The notes beneath the pieces are model-generated. The model searched no databases, was not told the DNA's origin, and worked only from the letters and a program-made list of their open reading frames with translations. Of a DNA stretch of 42,301 nt, positions 27,801 to 37,600 are shown piece after piece. The translations under genes and the position numbers were made by a program. Positions within the stretch are counted from its first letter, which is position 1. The number at the start of each line of letters is the position of its first letter. Source of the stretch: Caldifarciminota bacterium (GTDB lineage: Bacteria; Hydrothermota; Hydrothermia; UBA1063; CAJXJZ01); contig JALVYB010000049.1 in NCBI GenBank assembly GCA_027038175.1, positions 1-42,301 of the forward strand. Direction: 5' to 3'.

Positions 27801-28088
27801 CAGTTTTTTTATATAAATTGAATTGAGTCTAAATCTTATGAGTTCAAGAGGAGATACACTCACGACGAGTGTATCAATGTAAATTCCTTTGCCTTTAATA
27901 TCACTCAATGCCACAGAGGTTAGTTTATAGATGGATACATGTTTAATTTCTAACTCTTTACCGCTTATTCTCGTTAAAATCTTTGATAATAAAAAAGCTC
28001 TGGACCTATATAAAGCCCAGAGACCCAGAGAGAGTGTTAGAAAGAAAAAAAAGTCTATTAAATAGCTTTTCTTAATTTTTTGTAGCAC
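24840..28088 (-). CDS. tamB: TamB-like translocation/assembly (DUF490) envelope protein
   Basis: The 1082-residue protein has one N-terminal membrane anchor ([15 protein letters not shown]) and then a long, repetitive beta-rich body of the AsmA/TamB type. The conserved C-terminal DUF490 region is recognised in the [11 protein letters not shown] stretch, the [14 protein letters not shown] stretch and the final strand [11 protein letters not shown]. TamB-type proteins span the periplasm of diderm bacteria and move phospholipids or help assemble outer-membrane proteins. The protein is therefore good evidence for an outer membrane here. No BamA/TamA gene is adjacent. The start is a GTG at 28088 that overlaps the end of rpmB by about 31 bases, because no better start exists downstream. 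priA follows immediately. Confidence 0.88.
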   Translation of the reverse strand: MLQKIKKSYLIDFFFFLTLSLGLWALYRSRAFLLSKILTRISGKELEIKHVSIYKLTSVALSDIKGKGIYIDTLVVSVSPLELIRFRLNSIYIKKLYLSIDSLNTPKQVNIPTQKAKKPIRIPALPIFLSKFIVQDANIISNNDTLRIENTKVDFKGTTKNFVAKFLIEDAHYRDFELSFFKGTFYRIGKTFRFTSGQLCSNVFCIENIKAAYDSLLTLTLEGTSFTSTDVYVDSTQITWDIESYHAHLYMQGLEIKDRVIDDISILIRRDRKNSFKFSFTSNSDWLTTEGYVRIRKKSRDYFYSMSINKLNYMEKDAFLKGKLFLKGKNYNASGILRLTEAFLNDYDVGKTTVFFKEKNLSTLIVDSAYINNNRSSTFFSGIVTKDSQFLYLEPSVFLQDYDSSLSGYIQGYVAAIHLSKGNIYINSRLYVKGVHTPYGNVKKASILTYTTGEDSTKVQLQVQGIDAKNDIKADSLSVDATIENLEKISFKAYILQDTNWLHLTGEGFRGEREYTMNLDTVWGILRGMELHSESPILLTFKNNVFYISTGNLYAGRGILKVQGTFSKEGDINAYLITRSLNLPFSEWIHANISTNTEITGNISSPILFSEGILMNPEIQDIESDSIVYSLSFVNNILRIENLAIIKDRGTLTAQGSLIFKSNFYPPDPDSIISDLVLNFENFDVTFLLSYIDEVFNMEYSEVNGNIGIKGQVKHPFFTGALKIQGSNGYMPAIGLRMDRLSAYLQFGGNRILLKSLHAESDAGEITAFGNIYSHKYLFDSPDITIYAKSTYLEIGSEIQALCDGKLHLKSGKNTPLLIEGDVNVKEGYLFAEFSSPKSLTREETNPELAIKLHISWKDNVYLINEFAEIEFDGNLTYKYDKTGTLINGKLNVLGGNFSYFEHLFKVSEGSVTFNNLSIIDPELNITAITDVDSYSISLNISGTLTEPIVNLSSEPPLDESNILALLTFGKLLNEQEANIFTASMLEKKALGFAQSYLLRSLRRRLGLRELEVSTGSIEEDPHLTVGFYVTRDLYLKYYHDFLSIQYDRFDLRYRISRYFGLSAIRDDEGKYYFGLFFEKRF

Positions 28089-28243
28089 TTGCTACATACC
28101 TTAACCCGTTTCTTCTTACCGTCTATAATGGCAACGGTTTTGATAAGGTTGGGTTTCCATCTCCTACGTGTTCTGTTGTGTGCATGGCTAACATGATTAC
28201 CAAACATTACCTCTTTTCCACAAATGTCACATTTTGCCGCCAT
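28058..28243 (-). CDS. rpmB: 50S ribosomal protein L28
   Basis: This 61-residue protein begins [29 protein letters not shown], the standard L28 signature. The ATG at 28243 is preceded by AGGAGG seven bases upstream; the longer frame to 28306 would include promoter sequence and is not used. Four cysteines in two CxxC pairs (CDIC near the start, CSKC near the end) mark the zinc-binding form of L28. It is the first gene of the rpmB-tamB-priA operon and is divergent from the Hsp20-Lon operon. Confidence 0.96.
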   Translation of the reverse strand: MAAKCDICGKEVMFGNHVSHAHNRTRRRWKPNLIKTVAIIDGKKKRVKVCSKCYKKLRKAI

Positions 28244-28272
28244 TAGAATACCTCCTATCTGTGTGTGGGGTA

Positions 28273-28301
28273 TATTATATGGGGCATAGAGTGAATACAC
28301 A
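28273..28301 (-). promoter_or_regulatory. Promoter of rpmB-tamB-priA
   Basis: On the minus strand a perfect TATAAT (28278-28273) lies 17 bases after a weak TTGTGT (28301-28296), about 30 bases before the rpmB ATG. Confidence 0.6.
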
Positions 28302-28314
28302 AGCATTCAAAACC

Positions 28315-28344
28315 CTTGCGAGTTCGTGAGAATATTAGTATTAT
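28315..28344 (+). promoter_or_regulatory. Promoter of the Hsp20-Lon operon
   Basis: TTGCGA (28315-28320), an 18-base spacer and TATTAT (28339-28344) precede the Hsp20 ATG at 28373, which has GGAGG at 28362-28366. No CIRCE or other known heat-shock element is seen. Confidence 0.5.
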
Positions 28345-28372
28345 AAAATCCGAACGATAAAGGAGGTTCAAA

Positions 28373-28780
28373 ATGTTTGAAAATCCGCTTGAAGAGTTTG
28401 AGGAGTTTTTCGGTGGTGGAACTTCCAAGAGGTTTGCCTCCACGTATTATAGACCGCCTATGGATGTTATTGAAACTGACGATAGGTATGTTGTAACTAT
28501 GGAAATTCCTGGACTCTCAAAAGACAACATTAAAATAGTACTTGAAGGTAATCTTCTCAGGATTGAGGGGTATCGGCCAAGGAATCCCCTGTGCGATGAG
28601 GAGAAGAACGCAACTTTTGTGCACAGTGAGATTCATTATGGGCATTTTCAGCGTAAGGTAGAGTTCCCGCATGGAACAATTGACAGGGAAAGTGTTAAAT
28701 CAAAGTATTCCAATGGTTTCTTGGTCATAGAGGTACCCAAGAAAAAGCCTAAAGAGATAGAAATAGAACTGGAGGATTGA
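28373..28780 (+). CDS. Hsp20/alpha-crystallin small heat-shock protein
   Basis: The 135-residue protein binds unfolding proteins in the cytoplasm without ATP and holds them for refolding or degradation. The alpha-crystallin domain spans about residues 24-120, with MDVIETDDRYVVTMEIPGL at its start and the typical NGFLVIEVPKK near its end. The C-terminal IEIEL fits the I-x-I/V tail motif that docks neighbouring dimers. It is cleanly upstream of lon, with two bases between its stop (28778-28780) and the lon ATG, so sHsp and protease are almost surely co-expressed under stress. The gene is divergent from rpmB. Confidence 0.95.
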   Translation: MFENPLEEFEEFFGGGTSKRFASTYYRPPMDVIETDDRYVVTMEIPGLSKDNIKIVLEGNLLRIEGYRPRNPLCDEEKNATFVHSEIHYGHFQRKVEFPHGTIDRESVKSKYSNGFLVIEVPKKKPKEIEIELED

Positions 28781-28782
28781 AT

Positions 28783-31137
28783 ATGCAGGAAAATAAAGAT
28801 TTTGCACCAGATACCATTAATATCCCTGAAATAGTGCCTGTTTTGCCAATAAAAGGAGGAGTGGTATTTCCAAATTTAATAGTGCCGCTCATTGTGACTG
28901 ATGAACGTTCCAAAAAACTTATTGATGATGCCCTGAAGGGAGATAGAATAGTTCTTGCAGTCACACAGAAAAACGAAAAAACAGAGTCCCCTGATTTTGA
29001 TGAACTATACCAGGTGGGAACTGCTGCCCTCATTCTCAAAATGATGCGAAGTCCAGATGGTGCTGTACGAGTGATGATACAGGGCATAAAGAGAATGAAG
29101 ATAGTTGAAGGTGTTGAAAAAGAGCCATATCTTAAAGCACGAGTCGAAGAAGTAAAAGAAATCTTACATGATGACCTTGAGACCCAGGCACTTGTAAGGA
29201 ATGTTTTAAACAACTTCACAGAGATAGTCAAGAGAACAAATTATCTTCCCCCTGAACTTGCTCAGGTAGCAGCCGGAATAAAAGATGCCTCCAAACTCGC
29301 CGATTTTATAGGTTCGTATATGAATTTCAAGGTTGAAGACAAACAGAAAATTCTTGAGGAACCAGATGTTGAAAAGAGGCTAAGATACATATTTGACCTT
29401 CTCGTAAAGGAACTTGAGGTACTAAAGGTTTCCGAACAGATACAGGCAAAGGTAAAGGATGAACTTGATAAAGGGCAGAGAGAGTATATATTGAGAGAAC
29501 AACTCAAGGCTATACAGAAAGAACTTGGCATAATGGATGAAAAACAGCGTGAGATTAATGAACTCAAAGAGCGTCTTGAGCAGAAAAAATTACCCGATAA
29601 AGTCAAAGAGGCTGCTCTAAAGGAGATAGATAAACTTTCCAGAATGATGCCAGGGTCTCCTGAATACACTGTATCAAGAAACTATATAGATTGGATACTG
29701 GATCTGCCGTGGCTTGATGAAACAGAGGATAATCTTGATTTGAGGAGAGCAAGAAGGATTTTAAATCAAGATCACTATGACCTTGATATTGTAAAGGAGA
29801 GGATAATAGAATTTCTTGCTGTTCGTAAACTCAAGAAGGATACCAAAGGGCCTATTTTATGTTTTGTAGGTCCTCCTGGAGTTGGTAAAACCTCTCTTGG
29901 ACGTTCCATTGCCCGTGCGATGGGAAGGAAATTTGTAAGAATGTCCCTTGGTGGAATAAGGGATGAAGCGGAAATAAGGGGACACAGAAGGACTTATGTT
30001 GGGGCACTTCCGGGAAGAATTATTCAGGGGCTTAAAACAGCAGGTTCACGGAATCCAGTTTTTATGCTTGATGAAATAGACAAGGTAGGGGCTGATTTCA
30101 GGGGAGACCCCACTTCTGCACTATTAGAAGTACTTGACCCTGAACAGAACTTTTCTTTTGTTGACCATTATCTTGACCTGCCTTTTGACCTATCACGGGT
30201 TCTGTTTATTGCCACAGCCAATACGACACAGACTATTCCCCCTGCATTACTTGACAGAATGGAGGTCATAACACTTCCGGGTTATATAGATATGGAAAAA
30301 TATTACATAGCGAAACAGTATCTCATTCCCAAGCAAAAAGAAGAAACAGGTTTAAAAGATTACAAAATCGCTTTCTCTAAGAAGGCAATTTTTGAAATTA
30401 TTCATGGTTATACCCGTGAGGCAGGGGTCAGAAATCTCGAAAGAAATATAGGAAACGTTTTTAGAAAGATTGCAAAAGATATTGTCGAGAAAAATCTAAA
30501 ACCAGAAGAGGTAAATCTGAGAATAACTCCTCAGAAAATACATAAATATCTCGGTCCTCCAAAATTTTACGAGGAGACAAAAGAAAGGGTTAACGAGCCT
30601 GGCATTGTCACTGGACTTGCCTGGACGCCGGTAGGCGGTGATATTCTCTTTATAGAAGCCCTTAAGATGAAAGGGGAAGGGAAACTCATACTCACAGGAC
30701 AACTTGGAGATGTTATGAAGGAGTCTATTCAGGCAGCACTTTCCCTTGTAAGGGCTAAAAGTGAAGAACTCAGTATTGAGGAGGGATTCCATAAAAAATA
30801 CGATATTCACATTCATATACCAGAGGGTGCAATACCTAAAGATGGGCCTTCGGCAGGCGTTGCCATTTTTACTGCCCTGGTGTCACTGTTCACTGAAAAG
30901 AGGGTGCCAAGTGACCTTGCAATGACTGGAGAAATCACTCTAAGGGGAAAAATCCTGCCGGTTGGTGGAATTAAAGAGAAGGTGATAGCAGCCCATAGAG
31001 CGGGCATAAAGAGAGTGATTTTGCCAAGATGGAATGAAAAGAACTTAACTGACATTCCTAAATACGTAAAAGAGGATATAAAATTTCATTTTGTAGATAA
31101 TGTTGACCAGGTTATAAAGATTGTCTTTGGAAAATAG
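28783..31137 (+). CDS. lon: ATP-dependent protease Lon
   Basis: Lon is a cytoplasmic homo-hexameric AAA+ protease that degrades misfolded and regulatory proteins. From the ATG at 28783 (GGAGG seven bases upstream) it has 784 residues, the usual size for LonA. The order is the N-terminal LON substrate domain (about 12-205), a helical linker, the AAA+ module with Walker A GPPGVGKT and MLDEIDKVG, and the protease domain with Ser690 in KDGPSAG and Lys733 in GGIKEK, the catalytic dyad at the normal spacing of 43. There is no membrane insertion, so it is not the archaeal LonB type. The next gene starts inside its last codons. Confidence 0.98.
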   Translation: MQENKDFAPDTINIPEIVPVLPIKGGVVFPNLIVPLIVTDERSKKLIDDALKGDRIVLAVTQKNEKTESPDFDELYQVGTAALILKMMRSPDGAVRVMIQGIKRMKIVEGVEKEPYLKARVEEVKEILHDDLETQALVRNVLNNFTEIVKRTNYLPPELAQVAAGIKDASKLADFIGSYMNFKVEDKQKILEEPDVEKRLRYIFDLLVKELEVLKVSEQIQAKVKDELDKGQREYILREQLKAIQKELGIMDEKQREINELKERLEQKKLPDKVKEAALKEIDKLSRMMPGSPEYTVSRNYIDWILDLPWLDETEDNLDLRRARRILNQDHYDLDIVKERIIEFLAVRKLKKDTKGPILCFVGPPGVGKTSLGRSIARAMGRKFVRMSLGGIRDEAEIRGHRRTYVGALPGRIIQGLKTAGSRNPVFMLDEIDKVGADFRGDPTSALLEVLDPEQNFSFVDHYLDLPFDLSRVLFIATANTTQTIPPALLDRMEVITLPGYIDMEKYYIAKQYLIPKQKEETGLKDYKIAFSKKAIFEIIHGYTREAGVRNLERNIGNVFRKIAKDIVEKNLKPEEVNLRITPQKIHKYLGPPKFYEETKERVNEPGIVTGLAWTPVGGDILFIEALKMKGEGKLILTGQLGDVMKESIQAALSLVRAKSEELSIEEGFHKKYDIHIHIPEGAIPKDGPSAGVAIFTALVSLFTEKRVPSDLAMTGEITLRGKILPVGGIKEKVIAAHRAGIKRVILPRWNEKNLTDIPKYVKEDIKFHFVDNVDQVIKIVFGK

Positions 31138-31663
31138 AAAAGCAGTTTTTACCCCTGCCAACCTCATAAGTTTTGTGAGGCTGGCAGTGGGTATTATTTT
31201 TTTCTATACCCTTTTAAAAAGATACGAAATTGCCGGTCTTATCGCTCTTATAGTTTTTGTGCTGCTGGATATACTTGATGGGTATGTGGCAAGGAGGTTT
31301 AACTGCACATCAGATCTTGGTGTGTTGCTGGACCATGGAACTGACAAACTTTTTGCTGTGGTTACTCTGTTTATACTCTTTTTTCAAAGGGTACTTCCCC
31401 CTCTTGTTTTTGTTGCTTTTGTTGCAAGAGATATTGCTCTATCCATAGGATGGATTCTGGTGAGGGTTAAAAGGAATAAAGTTGTATCTTCCCGATACTA
31501 TGGGAAAATTGCAGGGGGTTTTTATTTCCTTATGCTGCTTTTATACCTTGTTAATACCTCTTCACTTCTATATCCTGTAATGCTCTTGACCCTGTTGCTC
31601 TACTATATTTCGGCTGTTTATTACGCAAAGAGTATAATAAAAAATGGAGGTGGACATGAGTGA
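31121..31663 (+). CDS. CDP-alcohol phosphatidyltransferase (PgsA-like)
   Basis: The 180-residue integral membrane protein carries the CDP-alcohol phosphotransferase motif D-G-x2-A-R-x8-G-x3-D-x3-D, seen as LDGYVARRF followed by DLGVLLDHGTDK. Such enzymes make phosphatidylglycerol phosphate, phosphatidylserine or inositol phosphate lipids from CDP-diacylglycerol and an alcohol. The size and opening (TPANLISFVRLAVG) fit phosphatidylglycerophosphate synthase, but substrate assignment is not possible by eye. The TTG at 31121 lies within the end of lon; a second TTG is two codons on. Translational coupling is likely. About six membrane helices are expected, as in PgsA. Confidence 0.88.
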   Translation: MSLENRKAVFTPANLISFVRLAVGIIFFYTLLKRYEIAGLIALIVFVLLDILDGYVARRFNCTSDLGVLLDHGTDKLFAVVTLFILFFQRVLPPLVFVAFVARDIALSIGWILVRVKRNKVVSSRYYGKIAGGFYFLMLLLYLVNTSSLLYPVMLLTLLLYYISAVYYAKSIIKNGGGHE

Positions 31664-32495
31664 AAGATTCTGTGCTCTTATAACAGGGTCTACAGATGGT
31701 ATTGGTAAGGAGGCTGCGAGGTTATTGTATAGAGAAGGTCATTGCGTAATCCTTCATGGGAAGAGCGAGAGTAAAGTTTTGAAAACGGAAAAGGAAATCA
31801 AAAACAGTGTAAAAGGTGAGGGTGATTTGTATAGAGTGGTAGCAGACTTTGAAAAACTCAATGAAGTGGAAAAGATGGCAAACACTGTTAAAAAAGAGTT
31901 CCCGAAACTAAATGTCCTTGTGAATAATGCAGGAGTTTTTAGAAAAAAGAGAATTATAACCACAGATGGTTTTGAATCGACCTTTCAGATAAATTATCTC
32001 GCACATTTTTTACTCGTTTTAAAGTTGCTTGATTTATTGGTTGAAAATGCACCGTCGTGGATTATCAATGTAAGTTCTATGGTGCATGCTTCTTTCTACG
32101 ATAGGCATAATATTCAGGGAGAGAAAGGATATGACGGATATGAGGCTTATTCCGTATCAAAACTCTTAAATGTTCTATTCACCTATAAATTACACAGGAT
32201 TTTGAAGGACAACAAAGATGTTCATGTCTATGCAGTACATCCTGGAGTCATAAATACAAAATTGCTAATTGAGGGATGGGGCCCTGTAGGTTCCCCACCA
32301 GAAGTGGGAGCACGCAATATCCTGTCTCCCATCCTCTCAGATGAATTGAAAGATAAGTCAGGTATTTATCTTGAAAATGGTATACCTGTAAAATCAAAAC
32401 CCATAACCTATAGAGAAGATGAACAGGATTTTCTCTGGAATTTAACTATTAAACTTTTAGAAAAAAGAGGATTTAAAATAACACAGGGAGGTTAA
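31656..32495 (+). CDS. Short-chain dehydrogenase/reductase
   Basis: The ATG at 31656 is used because GGAGG (31646-31650) lies five bases upstream; the ATG at 31644 overlaps that site. The protein has 279 residues. It has the classical SDR cofactor motif TGSTDGIG, the structural NNAG (VLVNNAGVF) and the catalytic Tyr-x3-Lys as YSVSK. The sequence resembles retinol-dehydrogenase/WW-domain oxidoreductase-type SDRs, which use NADP(H), but the substrate is unknown. It overlaps the phosphatidyltransferase gene by eight bases and is followed one base later by the GlmU-like gene, so it may serve envelope lipid or sugar metabolism. Confidence 0.88.
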   Translation: MSERFCALITGSTDGIGKEAARLLYREGHCVILHGKSESKVLKTEKEIKNSVKGEGDLYRVVADFEKLNEVEKMANTVKKEFPKLNVLVNNAGVFRKKRIITTDGFESTFQINYLAHFLLVLKLLDLLVENAPSWIINVSSMVHASFYDRHNIQGEKGYDGYEAYSVSKLLNVLFTYKLHRILKDNKDVHVYAVHPGVINTKLLIEGWGPVGSPPEVGARNILSPILSDELKDKSGIYLENGIPVKSKPITYREDEQDFLWNLTIKLLEKRGFKITQGG

Positions 32496-32496
32496 C

Positions 32497-33681
32497 ATGT
32501 ACGTTATCTATGAAAGAGATAGTGATATACTGAAATCCTTTTATCCATTCTCCCTTTCTCACCCTCTCTGGGAACTCAGAGCAGGTATTTTTACCATAAA
32601 GGAAGCATGGGAAAAATTGCTGGGGGAGAAGGTGGCGGTATATGTAGAGCGTGAATATATAAAGGAGTATATAGGTAGTATTGGAAAGTATGAGGTCAGA
32701 AAACCAGAGGTGGGTGACGTTATTCTGTGTTCTCACTACTTTCCTACAGAGGAACTTGCCCTTAAGGTAAAAAATCTAAAAGAAGGTAAGGCCATTCTTG
32801 ATATGGATGGAAATATAATTGCCTATGGCGTTTCATACGATGCGAGAAGTTATTTTGAATATTATGAAAAGGAAGAAATGAGCATACAACGTTTAAAAGG
32901 ACTTTATGAGGTAATTGATTTTATAAAAGACAGGATAAACAAGGAGTTTGGTCTTGTTGAAACAAATGCCACGCCACAACTTGTGGATAAAGAAAGTGTT
33001 AAAATGCTTGAAAGAGAAAACATAAAGTTTGGTGAGAATGTAAAAATAGACCCTTTCGTTGTGATTGATGCGAGAGAGGGGAAAGTTTTCATAGATGAAA
33101 ATGTCACGATTGGAGCCTTTTCGTATTTAAAGGGTCCTCTCTACATAGGAAAGAATACCATAATAAAACCCCATTCAAGAATATACGATGGCGTGAGTAT
33201 AGGAGAGGTTTCTAAGGTGGCAGGAGAAGTCGAAGAGAGCATTATATTAGGTTATTCCAATAAGCAGCATGATGGGTTTTTAGGACATGCTTTTGTGGGT
33301 GAATGGGTAAATCTTGGTGCACTTACAACAAATAGCGACCTGAAGAATAACTATAGCGAGGTAAAATTAAACATAAGGGAAGACAGAATAAACACAGGAA
33401 AAAGGTTTTTAGGAGTGTTAATAGGAGACCACACAAAGACCGGCATTATGACGATGTTCAACACGGGTACAATTGTGGGGTTCTCCGCGAATGTTTTTGG
33501 AGAGGGATTTCAGGAAAAGTTTATTCCTTCTTTCTCATGGGGAAGGGATGAGGTATATCATTTAGATAGAGCGATAGAGACTGCAAAAATCGTGATGGGA
33601 CGAAGGAATGTGGAGTTTAAAGAGGCGCATAAAAAACTTTTTGAGTATATTTTTGAACTCAGACTGAAAGAAGGTCTGTGA
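32497..33681 (+). CDS. GlmU-like UDP-GlcNAc diphosphorylase/acetyltransferase (alternative bacterial type)
   Basis: The 394-residue protein matches the pattern of the 'alternative' GlmU described in Bacteroidetes-type bacteria (TIGR03991-type, from memory). It opens with SLSHPLWELRAGIFTIKEAWEK, has a reduced nucleotidyltransferase part and ends in a left-handed beta-helix with hexapeptide repeats from about residue 185 (IKFGENVKIDPFVVID, then IGAFSYLKGPLYIGKNTIIKPHSRI). A later stretch reads GVLIGDHTKTGIMTMFNTGTIVGFSANVFG. It should make UDP-GlcNAc for peptidoglycan and lipopolysaccharide precursors, although it could activate another sugar. It has its own AGGGAGG before the ATG and overlaps the LD-carboxypeptidase start (GTGA). 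Confidence 0.82.
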   Translation: MYVIYERDSDILKSFYPFSLSHPLWELRAGIFTIKEAWEKLLGEKVAVYVEREYIKEYIGSIGKYEVRKPEVGDVILCSHYFPTEELALKVKNLKEGKAILDMDGNIIAYGVSYDARSYFEYYEKEEMSIQRLKGLYEVIDFIKDRINKEFGLVETNATPQLVDKESVKMLERENIKFGENVKIDPFVVIDAREGKVFIDENVTIGAFSYLKGPLYIGKNTIIKPHSRIYDGVSIGEVSKVAGEVEESIILGYSNKQHDGFLGHAFVGEWVNLGALTTNSDLKNNYSEVKLNIREDRINTGKRFLGVLIGDHTKTGIMTMFNTGTIVGFSANVFGEGFQEKFIPSFSWGRDEVYHLDRAIETAKIVMGRRNVEFKEAHKKLFEYIFELRLKEGL

Positions 33682-34526
33682 TTATACCAGAATTCCTGAG
33701 AGAGGGGGACACGATAGGAATAATTACCCCCTCATGGGAACCTGATATTGACCTTGTTAAAAAGGGTATAGAGAGATTAATTGATGCGGGTTTTTTGGTC
33801 AAGATTGTAAGAAATAACTTTGGTAAAAGAGGAGAGATTGCTCCTTTAGAGGTCAGGCTAAGAGAAATAAATGAAGCCTTTTGTTCCACGGAGTTTAAGG
33901 CCTTAATCTTCTCGCGTGGCGGTTATGGGGTTATGCACCTTTTGCCCTATCTTAAATACGATTGTCTTTTAAGACACCATAAGTGGATAGTGGGCTATAG
34001 TGATGCAACAGCGCTACTTTCAGCACTTCAAAAGCGCGGTATCGCCAGTATACACGGTTCCATGCTGGAGAGTATAGGAAAAGGTATAGAGGGCTGGAGA
34101 CATCTTTTTGATTTATTAAAAGGCAAAGATGTGGTATATCCATTACCAGATGAAAGATACAATTTTATTGAATACCAGGGTAAAATAACAGGAGGATGTC
34201 TTTCGCTTATAGTTGCCCTTCTCGGAACCCCGTATGAGCCTGACTTTAAGGGGAAAGCCGTGTTGCTTGAGGATGTGTCCGAAAAGGACTACAGAATTGA
34301 CAGAATGTTAACGCAACTTGAGCTTGCTGGAAAACTTGAGGAAGCCTCTATGTTCATCATAGGGGGAGAGGAAAACCATGACGTTTATAGAAGAATACTT
34401 CTTAAAACTGGTAAACCTCTTATTGTAGGTTTTCCTGCGGGGCACGGTAAGAGAAACTATCCATTGTTTTTAGGGGTAGATGCTGTGATATCGGAGAAGG
34501 GAATAAAATATAACTTTTTTAAGTGA
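33678..34526 (+). CDS. LD-carboxypeptidase, peptidase family S66
   Basis: The 282-residue protein, slightly short for the family, has the S66 triad Ser108 in GYSDA, Glu198 in LLEDVSE and His256 in PAGHGK. The N-terminal TIGIITPSW and SRGGYGVM are also typical. LD-carboxypeptidases remove the terminal D-Ala from tetrapeptides during peptidoglycan recycling in the cytoplasm; MccF relatives cleave acylated nucleotides and cannot be excluded by eye. The start codon is GTG at 33678, overlapping the GlmU-like stop (GTGA) with AAGG upstream. This is the last gene of the Hsp20-Lon operon; no terminator hairpin follows, but a new promoter begins 12 bases later. Confidence 0.88.
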   Translation: MIIPEFLREGDTIGIITPSWEPDIDLVKKGIERLIDAGFLVKIVRNNFGKRGEIAPLEVRLREINEAFCSTEFKALIFSRGGYGVMHLLPYLKYDCLLRHHKWIVGYSDATALLSALQKRGIASIHGSMLESIGKGIEGWRHLFDLLKGKDVVYPLPDERYNFIEYQGKITGGCLSLIVALLGTPYEPDFKGKAVLLEDVSEKDYRIDRMLTQLELAGKLEEASMFIIGGEENHDVYRRILLKTGKPLIVGFPAGHGKRNYPLFLGVDAVISEKGIKYNFFK

Positions 34527-34537
34527 GCCTTTTTCCC

Positions 34538-34566
34538 TTGACCAGTTTTGATGGCGGGTTTATAAT
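34538..34566 (+). promoter_or_regulatory. Strong promoter of the GGDEF-NTPase-TPR gene
   Basis: TTGACC (34538-34543), a 17-base spacer and a perfect TATAAT (34561-34566) precede the ATG at 34610. Transcription would begin near 34573. No clear ribosome site is seen before the ATG. Confidence 0.75.
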
Positions 34567-34609
34567 TCAAAAAAAGAGTTGCATGAGGCTTTGAGACATC
34601 TATCCGGGA

Positions 34610-37600
34610 ATGAAATATATGGATGACATTGCCTATTTAGATGACCTTACAGGGGTCAGAAACAGAAGATATCTTAATCTTATAAAAGAAGAAAAGAACT
34701 CCCTGTTCTCGGATACATTAACGGTCGTGATGACCGACATAGACCACTTTAAAAACATCAATGACACCTATGGGCATTTGAAGGGTGATGAGATTATAAA
34801 GGGATATGCAGAGTTTTTGACCCGCTCTTTGAGAAAAGACGACGTAATAATAAGATATGGTGGAGATGAGTTTATTATTTTCCAGCCAGGAATGAAAAAG
34901 AGTGATGCTAAAATAGTGTGGCAGAGAATTATTGACAGGCTGAAAAAAGAGCAGATAGGTGGGATGAATATAAGTATTAGTGTGGGACTGGCTTCATTCC
35001 CGGAGGATGGTAGCACTCTGGACAATCTTATTGAAACCGCTGATAAAGGTTTATACGATGCAAAGAGGAGCGGCAGAGGAAGAATTGGATTTGAAAGAAG
35101 GGAACACATAATCGTTCCCGCACGAGAGTTTATAGACAGAAAAAAAGAGCTGGAGGAGATAAAAGAGGGACTCGCAAGGCAGGATGTTATATTAATACGA
35201 GGAGAGGCGGGGGTAGGTAAGACAAGACTTGTGAAAGAGGGGCTGAGTTCTGTAAGAAATGTTGAGGTGCTCTGGAGTGATTGTGTTCCCTTTAGCAGGC
35301 AGCTCTCCTATTACCCTGTAAGGAATATAATAAAGTACAAAATAAAGAGGAATCCCGGGCTTTTGAGTGATATACCCCTTGCATACAAAGTAGAGATATC
35401 AAAACTCGTTCCTGAAATCAGAGAACTTATTACGGAGAGGGAAATTGAAGAGGTTGGAGATGTACTTGATAGGTACAGGTTGTATGAGGGTTTTGTTAGA
35501 GTGATAGGGAGTGGAGAAAAAGATAAGGTAATTGTAATTGACAATATTCAGTGGATGGATGAGGATAGCGTTGAAGCACTGAGGTACATTGTAAGGAGCG
35601 GGGATTTTTCTGCAACGTATATATTTGTGAGCAGGGTGGAGGAAAGGAACGAGAAGGCAGAGGATTTTCTGAAAGAAATCGGCAGAGAACGGAGAATAAG
35701 GGAAATAGAACTCAGGGTATTTGACAGAAGTACATCAAAGAAGCTTATTGTAGCCATATTGGGAGAGGGGTATGATGATGCTCTGTATGATTACGTAATT
35801 TCCGCAAGTGGTGGTAACCCATTTTACATTGAGGAGATAATGAAATCTCTTTATGAGATGGGACATATACCCCAGGAAAAACACGAACGTTTTATTCCGC
35901 CCACAGAGAATTTAGTCCCTCGTGGCATAGAAGATGTGGTAGAAAGGAAATTCAGGAGGTTGAGCAAGGAAGCGCAGGAAGTCGTTAAGGTTGGAAGTGT
36001 GCTTGGATATGTGGATATTGACCTTGTGAAGGAAATAACCGGTTATAATGAGGGACATCTTATCGGGCTTATAGAGGAAGGAATGGAAAATGGTATACTT
36101 ATGGAGGGAGAGGATGATAAAATACTTTTCCGTGGTGAGGTTATCAGGGATATAATTTACAGGAATGAGATTGGAAAGTTAAAGAGAAAGTTCCTTCATA
36201 GAAAGATAGCAAACTGGTTAAAAGATTCACCTCACGCTTCCCTGGAGGAACTTGCCTATCATTTCAAAGAGGCAAAGGACTTTGAAAATACTTTTATCTA
36301 TAGCAAAAAAGCAGCTCGCGCGTCTTTAAAGGTGTATGCTTATAAGGAGGCTTTGAAATTCTACAACTGGGCAGCAGAAAGTCTTTCGCACATAGAGGAT
36401 TCAGATAATGTAAAGGTCGAAGATAAAATAGATCTGTACATAAACAGAGGAAATGTTCTCAATGTAATTGGGTATAAAAAAGAAGCCGAAGATGAGATTA
36501 GAAAGGCAATCAATCTTGCGAAGGAGAACAATTTTGTAGAGAAACTCTGTGATGCTATTATTGAACTTGCAACAATTCACTGGAACATAGGAGAAAATGA
36601 GAAGACGCTGAACGAGGGCCTTGAGGTATTGAAGATAGCAAGGGAGAATGGACTGAAGGATAAAGAAATGTCGGCATTAAACAGTATTGGCATTGCGTAT
36701 AACAACATGAAGGATTTTGAAAACGCTCTTAAGTATTACGAGGAGGGACTGAAAATAGCGCGGGAAATAGATGACAGAACGATGCAGGGGGTATTTCTGA
36801 ATAACATGGGTATAATTTACAATGACCGAACAGAATACGAGAAGGCTATTCAGTGTTATGAGGAGTCATTGAAACACGCAGAAGAGGTCGGAAACAAATT
36901 GCAGGTTGGAAACACCCTGAATAACATAGGGGCAGTGTATCATGATAGAGGGGACTATGAGAAGGCTTTATTTTATTATAACAAGGCTCTTGAGGTTTGC
37001 AGGTTCACAGGAGACAGAAATCTTGAAGCAACTGTACTCGATAATATTGGAATGATATACGATGCAACAGGAAGAGTTAAAGAATCAGCAAACATTGTAA
37101 AAATGTCCCTAAAAATCGCAGAAGAACTTGGTGACAGAATGCAGGTTTCCCATTCTCTCTGTGACCTTGGAGACATTTTACTTAATATGGGAAAATTTAA
37201 GGAAGCAGAAGAGAATTATTCCCGTGCACTTCAAATTTCCCTTGAAATAGGCGACCCATCAGGAGAGGTATATGCCTATCTTGGGCTGGGAGATGCTTAC
37301 ACTAAAGAGGGAGAGTATGATATAGCAGAAGAGTATTATAAAAAGGCACTTAAAATAGCCACTACTATTGAGGAAAAGGTGGCTCTGCATCTCACGTATC
37401 TTCAGTATTTTGAATTGCTTCTGGAAAAAGGGGATATAAAGAAAGCCAGAGAATTAATGGAAAAGGCTAAAGAGGTCAATGCTCAAATATCTTCAGTTTC
37501 TCATGAAATTTATGGATTACTTGCGTTTTCCGAATATTATCTTGTTACTAAAGACGTCGGCAAGGTTGAGGAGTTGGTGAATAGGATTGAGGAGGTTATT

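Noticed and set aside
28749-29231. 160-residue minus-strand frame opposite lon
   Set aside because: Antisense to the strongly conserved Lon N-domain with no homology I can recognise and no promoter.
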